Shown here in pieces: positions 6,392-13,285 of a DNA stretch of 18,914 bases. The stretch lies in the NCBI GenBank assembly GCA_964449295.1, contig CAYUZN010000025.1:1-18914 (forward strand), written 5' to 3'. The stretch comes from CANJJB01 sp964449295 (GTDB lineage: Bacteria; Chlamydiota; Chlamydiia; Chlamydiales; Rhabdochlamydiaceae). A program made the position numbers and the translations under genes. Position 1 is the first letter of the stretch; every line of letters begins with the position of its first letter. A model generated the notes under the pieces. It searched no databases and was not told the origin of the DNA. It was given only the letters and a program-made list of their open reading frames with translations.

Positions 6392-7369
6392 ATGAGATCT
6401 AATAAATTAATTGTTGTCACAGGTGCAGCTGGTTTTATTGGTTCAGGTGTTGTGAGCTATCTGAACAACCAAGGAAATCACAATCTTGTTTTAGTCGATG
6501 TTCTTGACCATCCCGATAAAGAAAAAAATCTAAAAAATAAAAAATATTTACAGCTCTTAAATATTTCAGACTTTATTCCTTGGCTCAAAGGAAGAGAAAC
6601 AGAAATTCAGGCTATTATTCATTTAGGTGCTTGTTCTGACACGATGGAAACAAATGTCCAATACTTAACAGATAATAATACAAACTATACGATTCATCTT
6701 GCGAGCTATGCTCTTAAAAATCAAATTAGATTCATCTACGCTTCTTCTGCTGCTACTTATGGAGATGGCTCTTGTGGATTTTCCGATAACCACGATTTAT
6801 TAGAAACGCTCAAACCATTAAATCTCTATGGAGAATCAAAACACCTCTTTGATCTTTGGGCTAAAAAAGAAGGAGTGCTAGGGCAAATTGTCGGCCTTAA
6901 ATACTTCAACGTCTTTGGCCCCAATGAATCTCACAAAGGTAGAATGGCCTCACTTGTTTATAAGATGGTTCCTGTCGCTCAGAAAGAAGGATCTGTACGT
7001 TTATTTAAGTCATCAGAGCCAGAGAAATTTGCAGATGGTGATCAATGCCGTGATTTTATTTATGTGAAAGATGCTGTAAGAATGACATGTGGGTTTTTAG
7101 ATAATACTCACGGAGGTATTTTTAATATTGGGAGAGGCTCTCCCACGACTTGGAATCAGTTGGCTAAAGCTATTTTTAAAGCCCTAGGCAAACCGTCTCA
7201 TATAGACTATGTTGATATGCCGGCAGATCTTTTGACAAAATACCAAAACTATACGTGTGCTGAGATGCAAAAATATGCGCAGCATCATCAACTTTTATTT
7301 GATTATGATATTGAAAAAGCAGTAAAAGACTATGTTCAGAACTACCTTTTAAAGGATCTGCGATGGTGA
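6392..7369 (+). CDS. hldD: ADP-L-glycero-D-manno-heptose 6-epimerase
   Basis: This extended short-chain dehydrogenase converts ADP-D-glycero-D-manno-heptose to its L-glycero form for LPS core. It has the NADP loop TGAAGFIGS near the N-terminus, SSAATYG with the catalytic Ser region, and NLYGESK giving the YxxxK pair. HldD-specific stretches are GLKYFNVFGPNESHKGRMAS and RDFIYVKDAV. It aligns well by eye with E. coli HldD. The frame can also start at a TTG at 6374, overlapping the ispE stop as TTGA. The ATG at 6392 fits the family N-terminus better, and neither start has a good Shine-Dalgarno site. It overlaps the next gene by seven bases. Classical Chlamydia LPS lacks heptose, so the gene marks a different LPS. 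Confidence 0.93.
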   Translation: MRSNKLIVVTGAAGFIGSGVVSYLNNQGNHNLVLVDVLDHPDKEKNLKNKKYLQLLNISDFIPWLKGRETEIQAIIHLGACSDTMETNVQYLTDNNTNYTIHLASYALKNQIRFIYASSAATYGDGSCGFSDNHDLLETLKPLNLYGESKHLFDLWAKKEGVLGQIVGLKYFNVFGPNESHKGRMASLVYKMVPVAQKEGSVRLFKSSEPEKFADGDQCRDFIYVKDAVRMTCGFLDNTHGGIFNIGRGSPTTWNQLAKAIFKALGKPSHIDYVDMPADLLTKYQNYTCAEMQKYAQHHQLLFDYDIEKAVKDYVQNYLLKDLRW

Positions 7370-8709
7370 AGCTAATTGGAGCTTTAAACTTTTTAAAACG
7401 TGTCCGTGTCGGTGTCATCGGAGATTTGATGCACGACATCTATACAACAGGTAAAATCAAACGCATTTCTCCTGAAGCACCTGTCTCTGTTCTCCATGTT
7501 CAGAAAGAAGAACACAGGCCTGGAGGCGCAGGGAATGTTGTTTTAAATCTTCTCTCTCTTGGTGCAGACGTCGTTGCCATTGGCCGTGTTGGGACAGATC
7601 AGGCGGGCGAGAAGATCTTATCTCTCTTAAAAGAAGAAGGCTCTAGTATTGAAGGCATTATCTCTCAATCTGGTTTTACCACTCCTGTTAAAAATAGATT
7701 TATCGCCGATGCACAGCAAGTGCTCCGTGTCGATTTTGAAAAAGTTGAATCTATTACAGAAGAGGCTGAGCAGAGAATTTTCGAAAAAATACCAGAACTT
7801 TTTAGCCATGTTGAAGTGATTGCTATTTCTGACTATGGCAAAGGATTTTTATCTAAATCTCTTCTCATGGGATTGATGGAGTTTGCAAAAAGCAAAAATA
7901 TCCCTGTTATTATTGATCCTAAAGGAAATGATTTTGCTAAGTATAATGGGGCCACGATTTTAAAACCTAACTTGCAAGAAGCGTATGCAGCAGCCAAGCT
8001 CTCTCATGAAGCTTCTTTAGAACAAGTGGCGCAAGAGATCTTCAAAAAAACAAGCCATATTACCTATTTAGTGATCACTCGTTCTGAATTTGGAATCTCT
8101 CTTTTCACACAAGCAGGTGAACATTTTGAGTTTCCAGTGCGCTCCAAAGAAGTTAAAGATGTCACAGGAGCAGGTGACACCGTTCTTGCGATGATTACGC
8201 TGGCGCTTGCCTCCGGTCTTGATATCAAGAGTTGTATTCAACTAGCCAACATTGCAGCAGGTATAGCCATCGAGCGTCTGGGATGTGCCCGTATTGATCT
8301 TGCCGATATGTCGAATAGACTTCTTGAGTTTGATGCAGGCAATAAAATTTATGATGAAAAACACCTCTTTGCCCTACAACAAGCTCTTAAAGATAAACAA
8401 TATTGTGTCTTAGGTCTTCAAAGCACAAGTGGTATGACAATTGCTTTACTCAAAAGCATTCGTAACCTTTTAGCAGGCAAGCCTGCCACAAAATTAATCG
8501 TGTATATTAGAGACTCTGATCCTGAAGAAGAGTTTGTGTCATTGCTCTCATCTCTTTCAGATGTCGGATTTATCGTTTTAAGCTGTGATAGTTTAAGACA
8601 TCTTTGTGCAGTGATTCATCCACAAGAAGTGTTTAGTATGGAAGGTAATTTACTTGTGCGACTAGAGCATTTCCAAGAGTTAATTCCTCTTAATATCGGT
8701 GGTGTTTGA
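7363..8709 (+). CDS. hldE: HldE/RfaE-like heptose-7-phosphate kinase with degenerate C-terminal half
   Basis: Residues 1-320 are a PfkB-type sugar kinase very similar to the N-terminal domain of HldE. They include GDLMHDIYTTGKIKRISPEAPV, the GGAGN motif (54-58), SDYGKG (156-161), and DVTGAGD with the probable catalytic base Asp272. This domain should make D-heptose 1,7-bisphosphate. In E. coli the rest is an ADP-heptose synthase with a FDxxHxGH nucleotidyl-transfer motif. Here residues 325-448 keep a similar length but show no HxGH motif and no recognisable nucleotide-binding site. The transferase activity is therefore probably lost or very diverged, and a separate enzyme would be needed. AAAGGA lies six bases before the ATG. 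The neighbour hldD supports the pathway. Confidence 0.85.
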   Translation: MVKLIGALNFLKRVRVGVIGDLMHDIYTTGKIKRISPEAPVSVLHVQKEEHRPGGAGNVVLNLLSLGADVVAIGRVGTDQAGEKILSLLKEEGSSIEGIISQSGFTTPVKNRFIADAQQVLRVDFEKVESITEEAEQRIFEKIPELFSHVEVIAISDYGKGFLSKSLLMGLMEFAKSKNIPVIIDPKGNDFAKYNGATILKPNLQEAYAAAKLSHEASLEQVAQEIFKKTSHITYLVITRSEFGISLFTQAGEHFEFPVRSKEVKDVTGAGDTVLAMITLALASGLDIKSCIQLANIAAGIAIERLGCARIDLADMSNRLLEFDAGNKIYDEKHLFALQQALKDKQYCVLGLQSTSGMTIALLKSIRNLLAGKPATKLIVYIRDSDPEEEFVSLLSSLSDVGFIVLSCDSLRHLCAVIHPQEVFSMEGNLLVRLEHFQELIPLNIGGV

Positions 8710-9692
8710 AGTATCAAAACGTAAGCTCATTTGATAAACATTTAAAAGAAGCCTTTCCTCAGCACCTCTCTTTAATCTATCTCCTTGTCATTCCCTGTAG
8801 TTTCGAGAGAAACTACATGGCTCAAAAAATCTTCTCCCTCATTAAAAAAAAAGAAGAAGCCACTTTTCATCGATGTCAATCTTCATTAGATGATCTTTTA
8901 CAAGAGCTGAACACGCCTTCACTTTTTGGTGGAAGATCGGTTGTGTTTTTTGATGAGATTCAAAGCCTTAAACCCCTCACACCTCTCATCCACTACATCT
9001 CTTCTCCTACTGCCAATGCTACTCTTATCTTAGGGGCTACTTCGATGAAGCCTCTAGCAGATCTTTATCAAAAAGGCAAAAAAGAGATGGTCGTTTTGGA
9101 TTTAAGTGAAGAAAAACCCTGGGATAAAGAGCGTAGGTTGCAAGACTTTCTAATTGCAAACGCACGATTACAAGGCAAAAACATCTCATCTGATGTCGCC
9201 TCTTTCCTCACGGAGAAAATAGGCCCTGATATGGCAGCGCTCTCTCAAGAACTAGATAAACTCATCTGCTTTACAAACGAAAGACCCTCTATCTCTTTAT
9301 CCGATGCTAAAACTCTCACCTCGTCTCTTGCACAAGTTAATAGCTGGCAACTAGCAGAAAAAGTCATCTGGCATAAACAAGTTCACTCAATTCACGATAA
9401 GCTCAGCGACCTCTCTTTTTCCCTTCTCTTTGTAGGACAACTGCGCTACCACCTTCAACTCGGCTACAAAATTTCCTCTCTTCTCACCCAAAAAAAACCT
9501 GTTTCTGACATCGCAAAACTCTTTCCTCAAATCCGCTCTCTTGATAAATACCTCCCCATTGCCAAAGAGAGACAAGCCTCCTACTTTCATCAAGGCCTTC
9601 TCTCACTTTATCAAATGGAGCTCTCTCTCAAAAGCACCCAGCTTGACCCCTCCGCTCTCTTCGATCAATTCTTGGGGAGCCTCTACAAGTGA
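8706..9692 (+). CDS. holA: DNA polymerase III delta subunit (clamp-loader wrench)
   Basis: The 328-residue product resembles HolA in length and order. An N-terminal AAA-like domain lacks a Walker A motif, as in delta, and includes TPSLFGGRSVVFFDEI. It is followed by a middle helical part with GPDMAALSQELDKLICF and an all-helical collar domain (about 210-328). Delta opens the beta clamp within the clamp loader. The only plausible start is a TTG overlapping the previous stop as TTGA. The next possible ATG is 38 codons in and would remove conserved sequence. The assignment rests on these motifs and the fold pattern, since HolA is poorly conserved. Confidence 0.8.
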   Translation: MKYQNVSSFDKHLKEAFPQHLSLIYLLVIPCSFERNYMAQKIFSLIKKKEEATFHRCQSSLDDLLQELNTPSLFGGRSVVFFDEIQSLKPLTPLIHYISSPTANATLILGATSMKPLADLYQKGKKEMVVLDLSEEKPWDKERRLQDFLIANARLQGKNISSDVASFLTEKIGPDMAALSQELDKLICFTNERPSISLSDAKTLTSSLAQVNSWQLAEKVIWHKQVHSIHDKLSDLSFSLLFVGQLRYHLQLGYKISSLLTQKKPVSDIAKLFPQIRSLDKYLPIAKERQASYFHQGLLSLYQMELSLKSTQLDPSALFDQFLGSLYK

Positions 9693-10333
9693 AAACCCTC
9701 TATCTTTTGCCCAATCTTCTCCACGAAGACTCAACCTGGAGATTCGAGCCTCCTCCTCTTGATGCCTTAATTGCTGAAAGTGAAAAAGGAGGTAGACAAT
9801 TTTTAAAGAAATTTTTTGGCAAAATTGCCATCCCCATCTACCTTCTCAACGAACATACCAAAGACATCACTCCTCTCTTAGCCCTTTCAGAAGAAAAAAT
9901 CGGTCTAGTCTCTGATGCCGGCCTTCCCTGTCTTGCCGACCCAGGCTCTGAACTTGTCTCTCTGGCTAGAAAGCAAAATATAGAGATTCATGCTTATCCA
10001 GGACCTTCCTCTATCGTTTTAGCTCTCATGCTCTCAGGCCTTCCTGCTCAACGTTTTACATTTCATGGCTACCTGGAAAGAGACGTTCCTCTTCTCCAAA
10101 AACAGCTCGCCTCTCTATCTCCCCAGATGACCCATATCTTTATCGAAACCCCTTACCGTAATCATAAACTCTTAAGCCTCATCTTAAAGACCCGAAAACC
10201 AAAAGATCTGCTCTGTGTAGCCTGTGATCTTATGGGCTCATCTCAAGTCGTTCTCTCTCAATCACTTGATAATTGGAAAAACCTGCCTGATTTAGACAAA
10301 AAACCTGCTATTTTTTTAGTTTATACATCTTAA
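9689..10333 (+). CDS. RsmI-like SAM-dependent methyltransferase, short form
   Basis: The 214-residue product belongs to the tetrapyrrole methylase fold. It shares RsmI motifs: VSDAGLPCLADPGSELV (74-90), YPGPSSIVLALMLSGLP (103-119) and FIETPYRNHKLL (151-162). It differs from true RsmI, which is about 280 residues, opens with a VATPIGNL motif and has a C-terminal extension. Here the opening is LYLLPNLLHEDS, as in the short paralogue common in Bacteroidetes and other bacteria. RsmI methylates C1402 ribose of 16S rRNA; the target of the short form is not known to me. It starts with GTG overlapping the holA stop as GTGA. Confidence 0.85.
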   Translation: MKTLYLLPNLLHEDSTWRFEPPPLDALIAESEKGGRQFLKKFFGKIAIPIYLLNEHTKDITPLLALSEEKIGLVSDAGLPCLADPGSELVSLARKQNIEIHAYPGPSSIVLALMLSGLPAQRFTFHGYLERDVPLLQKQLASLSPQMTHIFIETPYRNHKLLSLILKTRKPKDLLCVACDLMGSSQVVLSQSLDNWKNLPDLDKKPAIFLVYTS

Positions 10334-10344
10334 ATAATATTGAA

Positions 10345-10380
10345 TTTTTGTTAAATTATGTTAAAACCATTTAACAAAAA
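10345..10380. repeat. Perfect 12-bp AT-rich inverted repeat after the operon
   Basis: TTTTTGTTAAAT (10345-10356) and ATTTAACAAAAA (10369-10380) are exact reverse complements separated by 12 bases, just after the last gene of the long operon. It could end transcription in either direction or serve as an operator for the next gene, whose likely -10 TATAAT (10401-10406) lies 20 bases on. No GC-rich stem or separate T-tract is present. Confidence 0.6.
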
Positions 10381-10446
10381 TTAGTACTTTTAATTATGAA
10401 TATAATTTCTTGATTTTTTTATAGTTTTTATTCGAATAAACAAGAT

Positions 10447-11838
10447 TTGTTTAATAAAGCATGTGGAATATTTTCAAGGATTAGAGCTTGTGTGACCAGC
10501 GCCCTTTTTGGCAAAACTGAGCAGCTGCCAACTTCTATTTCATCAAAAATATGTGTTATTCAAGATGCAAGTAAAACACATAGATTAAAAGAAAGAGCTG
10601 CTTTAGATCATCTAAAGTTGGTTGAAATTTATGAAAATCTGGGCTTTGGAAAAGAAGAAGGACTTTGTTTGGGAGTTGCTCTCATGGGAGTTCGAGCTTT
10701 TCTTGCCAATGACGCTGCCTCCTTTCATGAAAGATTTCAAAAGCTCTCTGACTTATATGATGAGTGTCAAGGTGATATGAAAAAGATCTGTGACAAAATC
10801 ACACAAGATGTTGATATGATGGCTTTTTTTAATGGTATTTCCTTGTACCAACATGATAATAACTTAATATTTAAAACAGAAATTCCTGATCAATTACGAT
10901 TTTTAGAAGACGTCTTTGAAGGACACATAAATTTGGAGCAAGAAGAGGAGCAATTATCTAAAGATAGAATACATAAGGTCTCTCAAATCCTTATACCTAA
11001 AAAGTTAGAAAAAGCGCAAAAAAGCATAGACTTATTGAAAAGTTTTTGTGGTGCTTGCAATCTTGATGAACTCGTGCTCTTGTTTAAGAGTCTAATCCCA
11101 ATTTGCCATTCTTGCGATCCGATAGCATTTCTTCTGGTTAGCGAAGATCACGCTATATCAATTTATTATGATATAAGTGAAAAATGTTGGATGTTAATTG
11201 ATGCTAATCAAATAAGAAGAATCGAAAATGAGCCTGACCTAGCAAGGGCCGTTCTTGACGCATTCGAAAAAACTTCTCATGTTCTTATGATAACCAATAT
11301 TTACTCTCTTGGGGATAATAAGGATGGTAATCAGTCTACAAGACAGCAATTGCAAATCTGGAGTAATAGCCAAGAAGTTAAGAGGGTACATAACCTGAAT
11401 AATAAAAAGTGGTTGACTCCTGATGAATGTGATAGATTGCTGATAGAATCGTTAATGATAAGAGATAGTCATATGCTTGAAGCTTTGTTAAAAGCTGGTG
11501 TTAATCCTAATAAGAATTTTGATGATTTAGATGGGCTTTCACCTATATTTTTAGTAGAGACTCCTAAAGATATTGAGCTCCTTGTAAGGGCAGGTGTCAG
11601 TGTGAATACAACGTGGGTAGCTGGTATAACTCCTCTATATGCAGCCATACTCGATGAATCTTTAGAAAATGTCCAAACTCTCTTAAAATTAGGCGCCAAC
11701 CCTTGTCATGTTATCAAACATGAAAAAATTCCTGGTGGTGGAATATTGACTCCTCTTAGTTTTGCGTCTTTAGTGGGCAATGAACAAATCGTGCAAGTTT
11801 TAAAAGACGCTATAAAGCCAAAAACCTCTAAGCTTTAA
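10447..11838 (+). CDS. Ankyrin-repeat protein with possible papain-like cysteine protease domain
   Basis: The 463-residue product has two parts. Residues about 50-290 contain KEEGLCLGVALMGVRAFL with Cys74, FFNGISLYQ (127-135), EDHAISIYY with His235, and CWMLIDANQ with Asp252. The order and context resemble the Cys, His, Asp triad of papain-like (YopT/C58-type) peptidases. The triad is my inference. Residues about 320-455 form roughly four ankyrin repeats (MLEALLKAGVNPN, DIELLVRAGVSVN, GITPLYAAILDES, LTPLSFASLVGNEQIV). No signal peptide is visible. No in-frame ATG is available; the TTG at 10447 is the best start in a frame open from 10414, and GTG codons lie further in. It stands between housekeeping genes and looks like an acquired, possibly secreted, effector. 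Confidence 0.75.
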   Translation: MFNKACGIFSRIRACVTSALFGKTEQLPTSISSKICVIQDASKTHRLKERAALDHLKLVEIYENLGFGKEEGLCLGVALMGVRAFLANDAASFHERFQKLSDLYDECQGDMKKICDKITQDVDMMAFFNGISLYQHDNNLIFKTEIPDQLRFLEDVFEGHINLEQEEEQLSKDRIHKVSQILIPKKLEKAQKSIDLLKSFCGACNLDELVLLFKSLIPICHSCDPIAFLLVSEDHAISIYYDISEKCWMLIDANQIRRIENEPDLARAVLDAFEKTSHVLMITNIYSLGDNKDGNQSTRQQLQIWSNSQEVKRVHNLNNKKWLTPDECDRLLIESLMIRDSHMLEALLKAGVNPNKNFDDLDGLSPIFLVETPKDIELLVRAGVSVNTTWVAGITPLYAAILDESLENVQTLLKLGANPCHVIKHEKIPGGGILTPLSFASLVGNEQIVQVLKDAIKPKTSKL

Positions 11839-11845
11839 AGTCTTG

Positions 11846-11876
11846 TTTTGCTAAAACACCCCCTGTAAAATAGCAA
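11846..11876 (+). repeat. Tandem hairpin repeat, copy 1
   Basis: This is the first of two identical 31-nt units with a 34-nt period. Each unit has stem TTGCTA/TAGCAA (here 11848-11853 and 11871-11876) enclosing a C-rich loop with ACCCCCTG (11858-11865). A run of six T follows copy 1 at 11878-11883, so this copy could also act as a weak terminator for the preceding ankyrin gene, whose stop lies just upstream. Confidence 0.85.
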
Positions 11877-11879
11877 GTT

Positions 11880-11910
11880 TTTTGCTAAAACACCCCCTGT
11901 AAAATAGCAA
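11880..11910 (+). repeat. Tandem hairpin repeat, copy 2
   Basis: This is an exact copy of 11846-11876. Its stem halves are at 11882-11887 and 11905-11910, with ACCCCCTG at 11892-11899. That octamer is the exact reverse complement of CAGGGGGT at 11944-11951, which contains the likely ribosome-binding site of the following ATPase gene. Confidence 0.85.
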
Positions 11911-11943
11911 ATCTGTTACTATTAAGATAATAGATCTTTAAAC

Positions 11944-11951
11944 CAGGGGGT
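11944..11951 (+). promoter_or_regulatory. Ribosome-binding region of the ATPase gene, complementary to both upstream repeats
   Basis: CAGGGGGT lies eight bases before the ATG at 11960 and supplies the only purine-rich site there. Either upstream repeat loop could pair with all eight bases. A possible extended -10, TGTTACTAT (11914-11922), would start transcription near 11929. In that case the repeats would lie outside the mRNA and could act only as DNA sites. An upstream start or read-through from the ankyrin gene would include them in the mRNA. Confidence 0.5.
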
Positions 11952-11959
11952 ATCTGCCT

Positions 11960-13285
11960 ATGAAAAGAGCCATTGAACCGCTTTTAAAGAAGTGGAAGGA
12001 TATGAAAGAGCGTCTACCCATCATATTAAGAGGGGCTCGTCAGGTTGGAAAGAGTTTTCTTATTGAAAGATTTGGAAAAGAGAACTTTGAGAGTGTTGTC
12101 ACTTGTAATTTCGAGTTTACACCAGACCTTATGAGCTGTTTTAATAATTTAGATCCTCTATCTATTTGTTCCAAGCTAGAAGTTGCTTTCAAAACAAGGA
12201 TCATCCCAGGTAAAACACTTCTCTTTTTGGATGAAATTCAAAACTGTCCTCAAGCCATTATGGCTTTGCGCTATTTTAAGGAAAAGATGCCCCATTTACA
12301 TGTGATTGCGGCAGGCTCTCTTCTCGAATTTGCCCTTCATGAAGAGAAATTTTCCTTTCCGGTAGGCAGAGTGCAATTTATGTATTTGAAACCACTATCT
12401 TTCTATGAATATCTTGCTTCTCAAGGTCATGATCAATTACTCGGAATGTTAAGTCTTGCCGCCTTAGATAAACCTCTTGACCCTTTTATACATAAACAAC
12501 TTCTTGTTTTGGTAAGAGAGTATAGTCTCATTGGAGGAATGCCTTCTGCTGCCTCTTGCTTTTTAGAAACAAAATCTTTTCTGGAATGTCAGACAATTCT
12601 TTCCGGATTACTTGCCACTTATAGAGCCGATTTCCCAAAATATGCGACAAAGACACAGTATAAGCATTTGCAAATCTTTTTTGAGAAAGCACCAGGACTT
12701 ATAGCGCAGCATTTCAAATACACTCTGGTGAGCCCTGAACATCGTTCTCAAGACCTAAAAGTTGCTCTGCAGCAGCTCGGATGGGCAGGACTACTTCATA
12801 AGGTTTTAGCTACAAATGCTTCAGGTCTTCCTCTTAAAATGCATGCTAAAGACAATAAGCTTAAGTTGTTGTTCTTAGATACCGGACTTGTCAACTGCGC
12901 CACTAAACTTGATATACAAACAGCTTGGGAGACTGACTTATTACAGATTAATGCAGGAGCTCTGGCAGAACAGTTTGTAGGACAAGAGCTGCTGGCTTAC
13001 TCTGACCCTCATTTAGAGGCTGAGCTTTATTATTGGGAGCGAGATAAAAAAGGGGCCATGGCAGAAGTGGACTATGTGACCCAAGTTAGATCACATATTA
13101 TACCCATTGAGGTCAAGGCGGGGACAACAGGCAGCCTCAAATCTCTGTCTCAGTTCTTACAAGAGAAACAAGCTCCCCTTGGTGTTCGCATTTCGCAACA
13201 TCCACTGTCATTTCATGAGAGAGTTTTATCCATTCCTTTCTATTTGATTTGGCAGCTACCAAGACTTATCGAAGAATCTCTTTAA
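11960..13285 (+). CDS. AAA ATPase of the AAA_14/DUF4143 family
   Basis: The 441-residue product has Walker A GARQVGKS (25-32), Walker B LLFLDEIQ (87-94), and a sensor-like AAGSLLEF (117-124). LIGGMP (190-195), before the C-terminal DUF4143 region, is typical of the family. The C-terminus contains AEVDYV (368-373) and IPIEVKAG (381-388), which read as the E-x-D...E-x-K core of a PD-(D/E)xK nuclease-like fold. Members are widespread, patchily distributed and of unknown function, often multi-copy in accessory DNA. The gene follows two tandem hairpin repeats. It converges on htpX, with the two stop codons interleaved. The family call is firm; the role is unknown. Confidence 0.92.
   Translation: MKRAIEPLLKKWKDMKERLPIILRGARQVGKSFLIERFGKENFESVVTCNFEFTPDLMSCFNNLDPLSICSKLEVAFKTRIIPGKTLLFLDEIQNCPQAIMALRYFKEKMPHLHVIAAGSLLEFALHEEKFSFPVGRVQFMYLKPLSFYEYLASQGHDQLLGMLSLAALDKPLDPFIHKQLLVLVREYSLIGGMPSAASCFLETKSFLECQTILSGLLATYRADFPKYATKTQYKHLQIFFEKAPGLIAQHFKYTLVSPEHRSQDLKVALQQLGWAGLLHKVLATNASGLPLKMHAKDNKLKLLFLDTGLVNCATKLDIQTAWETDLLQINAGALAEQFVGQELLAYSDPHLEAELYYWERDKKGAMAEVDYVTQVRSHIIPIEVKAGTTGSLKSLSQFLQEKQAPLGVRISQHPLSFHERVLSIPFYLIWQLPRLIEESL

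Noticed and set aside
11846..11910. Two direct repeats with a 3-nt gap considered as a CRISPR remnant
   Set aside because: The gap is far too short for a spacer, only two units exist, and no cas gene is nearby. Complementarity to the downstream ribosome-binding site explains the units better.
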